From assembly GCA_025463765.1 (NCBI GenBank), contig JAODBC010000013.1, forward strand, positions 62,001 through 126,000: DNA of 64,000 nt. Reading direction: 5' to 3'. This DNA comes from Subtercola sp. Lineage in GTDB: Bacteria; Actinomycetota; Actinomycetes; Actinomycetales; Microbacteriaceae. The position numbers and the translations under genes were made by a program. The notes beneath the pieces were generated by a model. It ran no database searches. It worked only from the letters and a program-made list of their open reading frames with translations, and was not told the DNA's origin. Shown piece by piece: positions 55,954-64,000 of the stretch. Every line of letters starts with the position of its first letter. Position 1 is the stretch's first letter.

Positions 55954-56889
55954 TCAGCCCGCGAGCTGAGGCACGTGTGTCTCGATCGCGATGATGCCCG
56001 AGCCCGGCTGGTCGAGCGAGAGGTGCAGCACCGAGAAACCGGCAACCGGCAGGTCGCCCGCACGGCTCAGCGACGCCTGGCGCGTGCCCCCGGCGGCGAG
56101 ACCGACCTCGCGCACGATCTCGGGCAGCACGGGCCCGTGCGCGCAGAGAATCGCGCTCTTCAGTTTGCGCACCCGCTTCGCCACCACGTGGCGTACATCG
56201 CTGCTGCCGTCTTCGAACGCATCTTGGCTGATCAGCGGGGTCTTACGGATGCGCGTCTCCGTCGTCTCCGCGAACGGGGTCACGGTCTCGATACACCGCC
56301 GCGCGGTGCTCGATACGAGAACGCGCGGGCCGAAGGCACGCAGGGCCGGAACGATGACGTTCGCCTCAGTGCGCCCGCGGTGCGTGAGCGGGCGCAGGGC
56401 ATCCGGCCCGTCGAATTCGCTGCCCGGAATGGTCTTGGCGTGCCGCAGGGCGATGATCGAGAAGGTGCGCAGAACGCCCTGGTCGACGAGCAGCTGAAAG
56501 CGCTCGAGCACCTCGACGTCGCGCACGTAGCTGAGGGCCTTCTTGGCTTGGCGCAGCGACATCCACTCGCAGCCCGCGACCTCATCGTTCGGCTCGAACG
56601 ACGAGGTCGCGAGTACCTCGTCGGTCACCTCGGCCGCCCAGTAGTAGACGACCTTGTCGCGGTTGTTCGGCATGGTGTAGCTGGTCACGCCGAGCGGCAC
56701 GCCCAGATCGACCGAGAGACCGGTCTCTTCTTTCACCTCGCGAACGGCGGTCTCGGGCAGGGTCTCGCCGGGGTCGACTTTTCCTTTGGGTAGTGACACG
56801 TCGTTGCGCTGGGCCCGATGGATGATCAGAACCCGAACCTTACCGCCGGCCATGCGCCAGCAGACCGCCCCCGCGGCGTAGATCGTCAC
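55954..56889 (-). CDS. Nudix hydrolase fused to a histidine phosphatase (MutT1-like)
   Basis: A 311-residue two-domain protein. The Nudix box is [20 protein letters not shown] (about residues 35-55), preceded by AAGAVCWRM. The C-terminal histidine-phosphatase domain starts with ALRHAKT and has later [10 protein letters not shown] and an Ala-His-Gly near the end. This arrangement is known from mycobacterial MutT1, which hydrolyses 8-oxo-GTP and diadenosine polyphosphates. GTG 56889 overlaps the ppk1 stop (GTGA). Confidence 0.9.
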   Translation of the reverse strand: MTIYAAGAVCWRMAGGKVRVLIIHRAQRNDVSLPKGKVDPGETLPETAVREVKEETGLSVDLGVPLGVTSYTMPNNRDKVVYYWAAEVTDEVLATSSFEPNDEVAGCEWMSLRQAKKALSYVRDVEVLERFQLLVDQGVLRTFSIIALRHAKTIPGSEFDGPDALRPLTHRGRTEANVIVPALRAFGPRVLVSSTARRCIETVTPFAETTETRIRKTPLISQDAFEDGSSDVRHVVAKRVRKLKSAILCAHGPVLPEIVREVGLAAGGTRQASLSRAGDLPVAGFSVLHLSLDQPGSGIIAIETHVPQLAG

Positions 56890-59066
56890 CGAAGAATTCC
56901 CGGTCGCTTTCGGCGAGACGTGAGGTACATCAGCCGGTCTTGCAGGTCGATGAGCTTCTCTCCCGCTTCGTTCTCGGTGTGCCTGCTCCACTCGCCGTCT
57001 TGGTCGAGCCACCACGAGGTGACCGCGTCAGACATGGCGAGGTCGAACAGTGTGCTGATCTCGCGCAGGTGCTCGGGGCTCGTCAAACGCACCAACGCCT
57101 CGACGCGGCGGTCGAGGTTGCGGTGCATCATGTCTGAGCTGCCGATGAAGATCTGCGGGTCGCCGTTGTTCGCGAACGAGAAGATACGCGAGTGCTCGAG
57201 GTACCGGCCGAGAATCGAGCGAACCCGAATGCTCTCGCTGACACCGGGCACGCCCGGCTTAATGCCGCAGATGCCGCGCACCCAGATGTCGATCGGAACG
57301 CCGGCCTGGCTCGCCCGGTAGAGGCCGTCGATGATGGCCTCGTCGACGATCGAGTTCAGCTTGATCTTGATGCCAGAAGGCAGCCCGGCTTCAGCGTTCG
57401 CCGCCTCTTGCGCGATGCGCTTGAGCAGCCCCTTTCGCAGGTGCAGCGGGGCGACGAGCAGGCGCTTGAACTTCTTCTCGATGGCGTAACCCGAGAGCTC
57501 GTTGAAGAGCCGGGTCAGGTCTTTGCCGACCTGGTCGTCGGCGGTGAACAGCCCGAAGTCTTCGTAGATGCGCGACGTCTTCGGGTTGTAATTGCCCGTG
57601 CCGATGTGGCTGTAGTGCTTGAGCTTGCCCTTCTCGCGGCGAACCACGAGCGCGAGCTTGCAGTGCGTCTTGAGGCCGACAAGCCCGTACACGACATGCA
57701 CGCCGGCCTTCTCGAGCTTGCGCGCCCAGGTGATGTTGGCCTGCTCGTCGAAGCGCGCCTTGATCTCCACGAGAGCGAGCACCTGCTTGCCCGACTCTGC
57801 GGCCGCGATGAGCGCTTCGACGATGGGGCTGTCACCGCTCGTGCGGTAGAGCGTCTGCTTGATGGCCAGCACGTCGGGGTCGGCGGCCGCCTGCTCGAGA
57901 AAGGCCTGCACGCTGGTGGCGAAGCTCTCGTAGGGGTGGTGCACCAGAATGTCTTGCCGAGCGATCGCCTTGAAGATGTCGGGCCGGGCGTTGGGCTCCG
58001 GCGGCAGCAGGTACACGTTCGTGGTGGGCACGTGCTTGGGGTACTTGAGGTCGGGCCGGTCGATCTTGCTGAGTTCGAACAGGCCGCCGAGGTCGAGCGG
58101 AGCCGGCAGCCGATACACCTCTTGTTCGGTGACATCGAGTTCACGAACGATGAGGCCCAGGGTGACATCATCCATGTCTTCGGTGATCTCGAGCCGAATG
58201 GGCGGGCCGAACCGGCGCTTCAGAAGCTCTTTCTCGAGCGCCTGAATGAGGTTCTCGGTCTCGTCTTCTTCGATCTCGACGTCTTCGTTGCGCGTGACGC
58301 GAAAAACGTGGTGCTCGAGCACCTCCATGCCAGGAAAGAGGTGCAGCAAATGGTTCGCGATGAGGTCTTCGAGGCTGATGAAGCGCAGGTCTTTGCTGCG
58401 CTCTTTCGGGTTGACCCGCACGAAACGCGGCAGCACCTGCGGCACCTTGAGGCGCGCGAACTCTTGCCGGTCTGACTTGGGGTTGCGTACCCGCACCGAC
58501 AGGTTCAGCGACAGCCCGGAGATGTACGGAAACGGATGCGCGGGGTCGACCGCCAGCGGCATGAGTACGGGAAAGATGTCGTCGCTGAACACCTCGGTGA
58601 GGTGGTCTTGCTCTGTTTGGTCGAGCGAGTCCCAGGCGACGATGTGGATGCCCGCCTCATCTAGCGCCGGCTTGACGAGGTCTTGGTAGGCCGCCGCGTG
58701 CCGCGCCTGCAGTTCGTGCACCACCAGCGAGATGTGGTCGAGCACCTCCTGCGGCCCACGACCCACGTTGGTGGGAACAGCGAGCCCGGTGAGAATGCGG
58801 CGCTTCAGGCCCGCGACTCGAACCATGAAGAACTCGTCGAGGTTGCTTGAGAAGATGGCGAGAAAGTTCGCGCGTTCCAGCGCCGGAATCGAGGGGTCTT
58901 CGGCGAGTTCGAGCACTCGCCGGTTGAAGGCGAGCCAGCTCAGCTCGCGGTCGAGATAGCGGCCTTCGGGCAGCGCCGGATCGTTAGGGTCTTCGATGAT
59001 CTCGAAGTCGTCGTCGAGATAGTCGCTGCCCACGCCAGCGTCGAGGGTGATGTTGTCGCCGTCCAT
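56886..59066 (-). CDS. ppk1: Polyphosphate kinase 1
   Basis: A 726-residue PPK1. It contains [19 protein letters not shown] at the N-terminus, a head domain with [15 protein letters not shown], and the phospholipase-D-like catalytic part with [20 protein letters not shown] and the His in [19 protein letters not shown]. It polymerises ATP gamma-phosphate into polyphosphate by an autophosphorylated His. Upstream of the Nudix gene and coupled to it. Confidence 0.97.
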   Translation of the reverse strand: MDGDNITLDAGVGSDYLDDDFEIIEDPNDPALPEGRYLDRELSWLAFNRRVLELAEDPSIPALERANFLAIFSSNLDEFFMVRVAGLKRRILTGLAVPTNVGRGPQEVLDHISLVVHELQARHAAAYQDLVKPALDEAGIHIVAWDSLDQTEQDHLTEVFSDDIFPVLMPLAVDPAHPFPYISGLSLNLSVRVRNPKSDRQEFARLKVPQVLPRFVRVNPKERSKDLRFISLEDLIANHLLHLFPGMEVLEHHVFRVTRNEDVEIEEDETENLIQALEKELLKRRFGPPIRLEITEDMDDVTLGLIVRELDVTEQEVYRLPAPLDLGGLFELSKIDRPDLKYPKHVPTTNVYLLPPEPNARPDIFKAIARQDILVHHPYESFATSVQAFLEQAAADPDVLAIKQTLYRTSGDSPIVEALIAAAESGKQVLALVEIKARFDEQANITWARKLEKAGVHVVYGLVGLKTHCKLALVVRREKGKLKHYSHIGTGNYNPKTSRIYEDFGLFTADDQVGKDLTRLFNELSGYAIEKKFKRLLVAPLHLRKGLLKRIAQEAANAEAGLPSGIKIKLNSIVDEAIIDGLYRASQAGVPIDIWVRGICGIKPGVPGVSESIRVRSILGRYLEHSRIFSFANNGDPQIFIGSSDMMHRNLDRRVEALVRLTSPEHLREISTLFDLAMSDAVTSWWLDQDGEWSRHTENEAGEKLIDLQDRLMYLTSRRKRPGILR

Positions 59067-59134
59067 CTGATCATCATGTCACTCACGGAGCACCCGTGAG
59101 AGTAAACGCCAGGTGAACGAGACGCCGAGGCCGC

Positions 59135-60130
59135 TCAGCGCGCTTTGTACTGAACGTCGACCGTATAATCGCTGAAGCCCAAGCTTCGGTAGAGCGCTAC
59201 TGCCGACGCATTGTCGTCGTCGGTGTAGAGGGCTGCCACCGTGCATCCGCGGGCCGCCAGGCGGTTCAGGCCGGCGTGCATGAGGGCTCGGCCGAGCCCC
59301 GCACCGGCCGCCTCGGGGGCGACGCCGATCACGTAGATCTCGCCCGGCTCCTGCGCTGCCTCTGCCGCTGTGGCGGCCGTGGGCGCAGTTTCGATCTTGA
59401 GCCAGTTGTACCCGACGAGCGCACCGGTGTCGTCGCGTGCGACGAGAAAGTCGCCGGCGTCGAACCACGGCTCTGCCATGCGCGCGTGCAGGTCGTCGAG
59501 GGTGATCTTGCCCTGCTCCGGATGCCCGGCGAAGACCCGGGCGTTCAGCGCGATCCACGCCTCGTCGTCGTGGCCGGGAACGAAGCCGTCGATCGTGTAC
59601 CGGCTGGGCTTCTCCGGGTAGGGGGCCGCGAGGGGTGTGCGCAGCTGCAGCAGCGTGCGCACGGGCTCGAAGCGGTACTTCGTGGCGAGAACAGCCGCGG
59701 CGGGGTGGTTGCCGTGCGACCAGGCCATGGTGGGAATCGCTATCGGCACGTCGGATTGAAACGGTTCGAGCAGCCGGGAGAGGTAGGACACGTGCGGGCG
59801 GCGGCGGCGCGCCAGTACCGAGTCTTCATCGAGCATGTGGGCCGTGAGGGCGGCACCCAACTCGCGGCCGCGCAGGGCGGGAGCGATGACGAGCTCGAGG
59901 GTGTCGCCGTTCACGACCGCAGCGCCGGCGAGTGTGTCGCCGAGATAGGCGAGGGTGAAGACACAACGGCCGGCACGGGCATCCACCAGCGTCTGGTCGT
60001 TGAAGGGCGGCTGGCCGTCTGCGGCGACGGCCTCGGCGCCGAGCTGCACGAGATCACGGTAGCCGTGCGACGCCAGCAGGGCCTCTCGGTCGCCCGCTCT
60101 AAGCGTTTCGAGCTTGAGCGAGTCGCTCAT
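59135..60130 (-). CDS. mshD: Mycothiol synthase
   Basis: A 331-residue tandem GNAT protein. The N-terminal domain has [15 protein letters not shown]-like and the C-terminal domain [20 protein letters not shown] and the final [19 protein letters not shown]. MshD acetylates Cys-GlcN-inositol to finish mycothiol, the main thiol of Actinobacteria. ATG 60130 follows GAGG and is preferred over ATG 60136. It begins inside the end of glnR with a 32-nt overlap. Confidence 0.94.
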   Translation of the reverse strand: MSDSLKLETLRAGDREALLASHGYRDLVQLGAEAVAADGQPPFNDQTLVDARAGRCVFTLAYLGDTLAGAAVVNGDTLELVIAPALRGRELGAALTAHMLDEDSVLARRRRPHVSYLSRLLEPFQSDVPIAIPTMAWSHGNHPAAAVLATKYRFEPVRTLLQLRTPLAAPYPEKPSRYTIDGFVPGHDDEAWIALNARVFAGHPEQGKITLDDLHARMAEPWFDAGDFLVARDDTGALVGYNWLKIETAPTAATAAEAAQEPGEIYVIGVAPEAAGAGLGRALMHAGLNRLAARGCTVAALYTDDDNASAVALYRSLGFSDYTVDVQYKAR

Positions 60131-60791
60131 TCTCATCCTCGAAGAAGTTGAAGCGGTAACCGACGTTGCGCACCGTGCCGATGAGCGACTCGAGGTCGCC
60201 GAGCTTGGCGCGCAGGCGTCGCACGTGCACGTCGACGGTGCGGGTGCCGCCGAAGTAGTCGTAGCCCCAGACTTCGCTGAGCAGTTGCTCGCGGGTGAAA
60301 ACGCGCGACGGGTTGAGTGCGAAGAAGCGCAAGAGCTCGAACTCTTTGAACGTGAGGTCGAGCGGGCGCCCGTGCACGCGAGCCGAATAGCTCGCCTCGT
60401 CGATGACGACCCCCGAGGCCTGAATCTTCGACGACGACTGCTCTTGCACCTGCCGGCCGATGGCCAAGCGGATGCGCGTGTCGACCTCGGCGGGCCCCGC
60501 GCTTTCGAGCACGACGTCGGCAGCGCCCCATTCTGCGCTGACGGCGGTGAGGCCGCCCTCGGTGAGCACCAGCACGATAGGAACACCGATGCCCGTGGTC
60601 TTCAAGATCTTGCAGAGCGACCGGGCGCTCGCGAGGTCGCGGCGGGCGTCGATGAAGATGAGGTCGCAGTTGGGGGTGTTCACCAATTGCGAGGCCTCGG
60701 CGGGAATGTGCCGCGTGCGGTGACTGAGCAGAGAGAGCGCGGGAAGAACTTCTTTGTCGACCGCAGAGGTCAGGATCAACAACTGCGCCAC
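60099..60791 (-). CDS. glnR: GlnR-like nitrogen response regulator (OmpR family)
   Basis: A 230-residue protein. The receiver-like N-terminus has [20 protein letters not shown] and [20 protein letters not shown], as in actinobacterial GlnR, whose receiver works without phosphorylation. The C-terminal winged helix contains [20 protein letters not shown] and [20 protein letters not shown]. GlnR controls nitrogen uptake and assimilation genes. It lies upstream of and overlaps mshD, as in other Actinobacteria. Confidence 0.92.
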   Translation of the reverse strand: MAQLLILTSAVDKEVLPALSLLSHRTRHIPAEASQLVNTPNCDLIFIDARRDLASARSLCKILKTTGIGVPIVLVLTEGGLTAVSAEWGAADVVLESAGPAEVDTRIRLAIGRQVQEQSSSKIQASGVVIDEASYSARVHGRPLDLTFKEFELLRFFALNPSRVFTREQLLSEVWGYDYFGGTRTVDVHVRRLRAKLGDLESLIGTVRNVGYRFNFFEDENERLAQARNA

Positions 60792-60859
60792 AGAGATCCT
60801 CCAGATAATGCCTGTCGTAATACTAGCGGCTTGACCCAGACGACGTACGACAGGGCAGA

Positions 60860-61117
60860 ATGGGCACTGTGAACCTACTGGTCAAGAGCGTGACACCCGT
60901 CTGGCTGCTGGCGCTGATCGGCGCGGTGCTGGTGGGGGTGCTGTCGCATCCGGGTCAGTATTTCGTGATGCTGCCTGTCGTGCTCGGGGTCATCGTGATT
61001 CTCACGTTTGTTGTGCAGCTGCTCGTGGTGCAGCCGTCGGGGTTCGTCGACCGGGTCGCCGCCAGCATCGCCGGCTCGATGGTGATTCTGGCCGTCGCGT
61101 CGCTTGTTCTTCTTTAG
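60860..61117 (+). CDS. Small membrane protein
   Basis: An 85-residue hydrophobic protein with about three membrane segments (for instance [17 protein letters not shown] and [12 protein letters not shown]). The start is ATG 60860; a GTG at residue 4 is possible. It is divergent from glnR. No family recognised. Confidence 0.65.
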   Translation: MGTVNLLVKSVTPVWLLALIGAVLVGVLSHPGQYFVMLPVVLGVIVILTFVVQLLVVQPSGFVDRVAASIAGSMVILAVASLVLL

Positions 61118-61142
61118 GTCGAGCCTCCTCTAGAATTAGCGC

Positions 61143-61256
61143 ATGTCATATGTGCCTCTTGAACTGTTCTATCTCGGGCTGCTCGGGCTCGCGGGTATCG
61201 GCATCGCCTTCACCTCGGTGGTCGTCATCTTGAGGCTGTTCCGCGGCCAGCGCTGA
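61143..61256 (+). CDS. Small single-TM protein, 37 residues
   Basis: ATG 61143 opens 37 codons: MSYVPLELFYLGLLGLAGIG, then a hydrophobic continuation (IAFTSVVVILRLF) and a basic RGQR end. The hydrophobic stretch and positive tail form a good single-pass membrane protein. It lies between two plus-strand genes. Its role is unknown. Confidence 0.5.
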   Translation: MSYVPLELFYLGLLGLAGIGIAFTSVVVILRLFRGQR

Positions 61257-61282
61257 ATGCTTTTACGACGAAGCCAGTCGCT

Positions 61283-61879
61283 GTGATCGAGATCCCCACC
61301 GGGCTGCCGCCCGAGATCGTTCCCCTGTCGTGGTTGCTCGGCGTCTGGGAGGGTACGGGCGTCATCGACTACACGATCGGCGACGAGAAGGTCAGCCACG
61401 AGTTCGGTCAGCGGGTGAGCTTCAGTCAAGACGGCCTGCCGTATCTGAACTACAGCTCGTACGCCTGGCTGCTCGACGAGAAGCAGACTCCGCTCGTCAC
61501 CGAGATGGGGTATTGGCGGCTCAGCCGGCCGTCGGTCGAGGGTGACCCGGGGCCGGGAATGCTGCCGGGCGCCGACCCGCGTCCGTTCGCCTCGACCGAA
61601 GCCGTCGAGGGCCTGCGCAACGCCGACGAGGGCTTCGACATCGAAGTCTCACTCCTTCACCCCGGCGGCGTCGACGAGCTCTACATCGGCCAAGTGAAGG
61701 CCGCCCGCATCGACCTGGCGACCGACGCCGTGATGCGCTCGCACTCGGCGAAGGAATATTCGGCGGCCACGCGCATTTATGGATTGGTACAGGGCCACCT
61801 TCTCTGGGCCTGGGATATTGCCGCACTCGGCCAAGACCTGCGCACGCACGCGTCGGCCCGGCTCGCCCGCGTCGACTGA
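61283..61879 (+). CDS. Nitrobindin-like heme protein (FABP/DUF1794 family)
   Basis: A 198-residue beta-barrel protein starting at GTG 61283. The family motif GVWEGTG is in LSWLLGVWEGTGVIDY, and the proximal heme His is expected in the C-terminal LRTHASARLARV. Actinobacterial nitrobindins bind ferric heme and isomerise peroxynitrite to nitrate. Cytoplasmic. Confidence 0.88.
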   Translation: MIEIPTGLPPEIVPLSWLLGVWEGTGVIDYTIGDEKVSHEFGQRVSFSQDGLPYLNYSSYAWLLDEKQTPLVTEMGYWRLSRPSVEGDPGPGMLPGADPRPFASTEAVEGLRNADEGFDIEVSLLHPGGVDELYIGQVKAARIDLATDAVMRSHSAKEYSAATRIYGLVQGHLLWAWDIAALGQDLRTHASARLARVD

Positions 61880-61949
61880 CGATTTCGCCGCATCCGGCAG
61901 ATCGCTCGTTTCGCTCGTTTCACTTGTTTCACCTGCAGAAAGCCGCATC

Positions 61950-63308
61950 ATGACCGCCTCACCATTTCTCTCCCTTCCCGGCGCTGTCGCCGGCAGCGGG
62001 GTCGATTCAACGGTTGCGGCGCACTACGGCAACCCGCTTCGCGAGCAGCGTCTGCTGCTGGGCGGTGGCATCGTCGACCTGTCGAACCGCGGAGTGCTCT
62101 CGGTGACCGGCCCCGACCGGCTGAGCTGGCTCGACTCGGTGACCAGCCAGAGCCTCAAGGGCCTGGCCGTCGGCGGCTCGGCCGAGACGCTGCTGCTCGA
62201 CCCGAGCGGGCGCATCGAGCACGCCATCCGGGTCTACGACGACGGCGTGACGGCATGGCTGCTGGTCGACCAGGCCGAGGCGGAGTCGCTGTACACCTGG
62301 CTCGACCGCATGCGCTTCATGCTGCGAGTCGAGGTAGCCGACCGCTCGGCTGAGTTCGCGACGGTGGGGTGGATGCCCGCGGCCGACTCCTCGCTCGAAG
62401 GCACAGCGGGTTCGGCTGTCGCCGGCAGCGCTGCTGCCGTCGAGGCGTTCACGGCGGCCCCGAACGGCGTGCCGCTGGTGTGGCGCGACCCGTGGAGTGC
62501 GGTCGTTTCGGGTGGTCATCAGTATGCAGAGGTCGACGAGCATCCGGGTGCCGGCTTCGCGTGGTGCGAGGTACTCGTCGAGCGCGAGGTTCTGCCGGCT
62601 CTGGCCGCAGCGGTCGGTCGGGGCGACGTCGAGGTCGCCGGAACGCTCGCCGCCGAGGCGCTGCGCATCGCGGCGTGGCGGCCGCGGCTCGCGACGGAAT
62701 CCGACGAGCGGCTGATTCCGCACGAGGTCGACTGGATTCGGTCGGCGGTGCACCTCAACAAGGGCTGCTACCGCGGGCAAGAGACTGTTGCGAAGGTGCA
62801 CAACCTCGGGCATCCGCCTCGCCGGCTCGTGCTGCTGCACCTCGACGGCTCAGATTCGGTGCTGCCGGCCCCCGGCGACGAGGTGTTCGTGGCCGATGAT
62901 CGCGGTGGCGTGCAGACCGTCGCGTCGCCGGGTGGCGCGGGCGCAGGTGCGGATGGTGCCGCGAGTGTCGCAGGTGCGGATGGTGTCGCGGGTGTGGCAG
63001 TTCCGGATGGTGCCGCTGGTGTGGCAGTTCCGGATGGTGCCGCTGGTGTCGCGGGGGCCGCAGTTTCGGCCGGAGCCGCGGCGGTGCCGCAGTCGGTCGG
63101 TGTCGTGACCGCGAGTGCGCAGCACTTCGAGCTCGGCCCGATCGCGCTGGCGATCGTGAAGCGCACGACGCCTGTCGACGCCGAGCTTGCCGTTGCGAGC
63201 GACGGCATACTCGTGCCGGCCGCGCAAGAGGTCATCGTTCCACCCGAAGCCGGCGCCGCGGCCGGCCGCATCCCGCGCCTGCCCCGCTTGGGCGCGCAGC
63301 GCCGCTGA
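61950..63308 (+). CDS. ygfZ: Folate-binding YgfZ/GcvT-like protein
   Basis: A 452-residue protein of the YgfZ family, linked to tetrahydrofolate-assisted Fe-S cluster repair. The signature KGCYRGQE is present in VHLNKGCYRGQETVAKVHNL, and GPDRLSWLDSVTSQSL near the N-terminus. ATG 61950 was selected from the family N-terminus. A low-complexity insert rich in Ala, Gly and Val (nt 62943-63054) with two exact 27-nt units lies before the last beta-domain. Confidence 0.9.
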   Translation: MTASPFLSLPGAVAGSGVDSTVAAHYGNPLREQRLLLGGGIVDLSNRGVLSVTGPDRLSWLDSVTSQSLKGLAVGGSAETLLLDPSGRIEHAIRVYDDGVTAWLLVDQAEAESLYTWLDRMRFMLRVEVADRSAEFATVGWMPAADSSLEGTAGSAVAGSAAAVEAFTAAPNGVPLVWRDPWSAVVSGGHQYAEVDEHPGAGFAWCEVLVEREVLPALAAAVGRGDVEVAGTLAAEALRIAAWRPRLATESDERLIPHEVDWIRSAVHLNKGCYRGQETVAKVHNLGHPPRRLVLLHLDGSDSVLPAPGDEVFVADDRGGVQTVASPGGAGAGADGAASVAGADGVAGVAVPDGAAGVAVPDGAAGVAGAAVSAGAAAVPQSVGVVTASAQHFELGPIALAIVKRTTPVDAELAVASDGILVPAAQEVIVPPEAGAAAGRIPRLPRLGAQRR

Positions 63309-63330
63309 CGCGGGCGACGGATGTTCCGCC

Positions 63331-64000
63331 GTGACCAGAGAACCGCCCGCGGAGCCTAGCGAGCCGCCCTTCGACTCCCCGCCGCTGTCACCGCCGCACG
63401 CCTCCCAGCCGCCCCTCGCCGGGGAGTCGCCGGCGAGAGATGCCGTTTCGAACGAGAGCGACGGGTGGGGCGGTCGCTCTCGTCCGAATCCGTCGCTCTC
63501 GTCGTCTACGCCGCCGACGCCCACGCGGACGACTACGGGGCCACGAGTCGATCGGGTGAAAGGCGCGAAGGGCGCGAAGGGCGCGAAGGGCGCGAAGGGC
63601 GCGATGACGCCCACGCGGGCCGGCACGCGCGCGGCGTCGCGCAGTCTGCGGTACGCCACGCGTGCAGGGGTTCGGCGGTCGGCGACGTCGGCCCCGGCCA
63701 TCCTGCAGCTGACGATCGCTGTGGTTGCCGCGTATTCGGTGGCACACTATGCGCTCGGGCACACCGCCCCCATCACCGCCGTGACGGTGACGCTCTCGAG
63801 CCTCGGCTTCGTTCGTGATGCGCGGCCCGTTCGTGTGCTCGAGACGGCGCTGGGCGTCACTCTCGGCATTGCGCTCAGCGAGGTGATTCTGCTGTTCTTC
63901 GGGCAGGGCATCTGGCAGCTCGCCCTCAGCCTCGTCGTGACGCTGTTCGCCGCGCGACTCATCTCGCCCTCGCCGGGGTTCGCGATCGTCGCCGGGGTGC
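63331..64000 (+). CDS. FUSC-like membrane protein (3' truncated by window)
   Basis: GTG 63331 opens a frame that runs to the window end (223 codons). The first 115 residues are hydrophilic and rich in Pro and Ser, with a KGAKGAKGAKGAKGA run (nt 63562-63606). Then membrane segments follow (for example ILQLTIAVVAAYSVAHYALG and LETALGVTLGIALSEVILLF), matching FUSC/aromatic-acid-exporter type proteins. The remainder is outside the window. Confidence 0.7.
   Translation, partial: MTREPPAEPSEPPFDSPPLSPPHASQPPLAGESPARDAVSNESDGWGGRSRPNPSLSSSTPPTPTRTTTGPRVDRVKGAKGAKGAKGAKGAMTPTRAGTRAASRSLRYATRAGVRRSATSAPAILQLTIAVVAAYSVAHYALGHTAPITAVTVTLSSLGFVRDARPVRVLETALGVTLGIALSEVILLFFGQGIWQLALSLVVTLFAARLISPSPGFAIVAGV

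Noticed and set aside
61779-61949. Longer N-terminus for YgfZ
   Set aside because: The extension lies inside the preceding nitrobindin gene and adds sequence not seen in the family.

Overview
The window reads as chromosome from a high-G+C Gram-positive actinobacterium, most likely family Microbacteriaceae. The evidence is mycothiol synthase (mshD) next to glnR, an ECF sigma/RskA-type anti-sigma pair, many GTG starts, and small proteins of a kind I associate with that family. The genus is not determined.

Region 1 (1-8.6 kb) is an aromatic or polyphenol catabolic cluster: a 5'-truncated bicupin (quercetinase-like), an extradiol (VOC) dioxygenase and a LysR regulator on the minus strand, diverging from a cyclase-family hydrolase, an FAD monooxygenase, a fumarylacetoacetate-hydrolase family protein and an alpha/beta hydrolase. 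An SGNH hydrolase follows. Region 2 (8.8-17.1 kb) is a histidine utilisation operon: an IclR regulator diverges from hutH-hutU-(M20 amidohydrolase)-hutF-hutI. No hutG is visible, and the M20 gene sits where an N-formylglutamate deformylase would be needed.

Region 3 (17.1-25.6 kb) is a patchwork: two small unknown proteins, PPK2, a diacylglycerol-kinase-like lipid kinase, a zinc alcohol dehydrogenase with a small membrane partner, an ArsR-SRPBCC pair with a clear operator, an aldo/keto reductase and a TetR regulator. Two genes are broken: an NAD-dependent epimerase, and a deazaflavin-dependent (DUF385-type) oxidoreductase.

Region 4 (about 26-46.47 kb) is a genomic island of visibly lower G+C ending at a tRNA-Lys(TTT) gene. 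The left part is an accessory and defence island: a DUF1778-GNAT toxin-antitoxin pair, a P-loop kinase, a HIT protein with a degenerate triad, an OLD-family ATPase/TOPRIM nuclease, a NotI-type restriction endonuclease with its C5 methyltransferase, and an uncharacterised set of XRE-sensor, CutA-like, two-domain radical SAM and a small protein. The right part is a mobilisation module on the plus strand: small unknown proteins, a TraG/FtsK-like coupling ATPase, a replication-relaxation protein, an N4/N6 DNA methyltransferase, ArdA antirestriction, an XRE-ImmA/IrrE switch and a large serine recombinase whose reading frame runs into the tRNA. No relaxase or VirB4 is visible, so the element looks mobilisable rather than self-transmissible.

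Region 5 (46.5-64 kb) is core chromosome: a small holin-like membrane protein, an unknown protein, a 51-bp tandem repeat, a membrane protein, an ECF sigma/anti-sigma pair, an AbiEi/DUF559-like protein, pstSCAB with a PHO box and strong terminators, a Nudix-histidine phosphatase overlapping ppk1, mshD, glnR, small membrane proteins, a nitrobindin-like protein, a YgfZ-type folate-binding protein and the start of an FUSC-like membrane protein.
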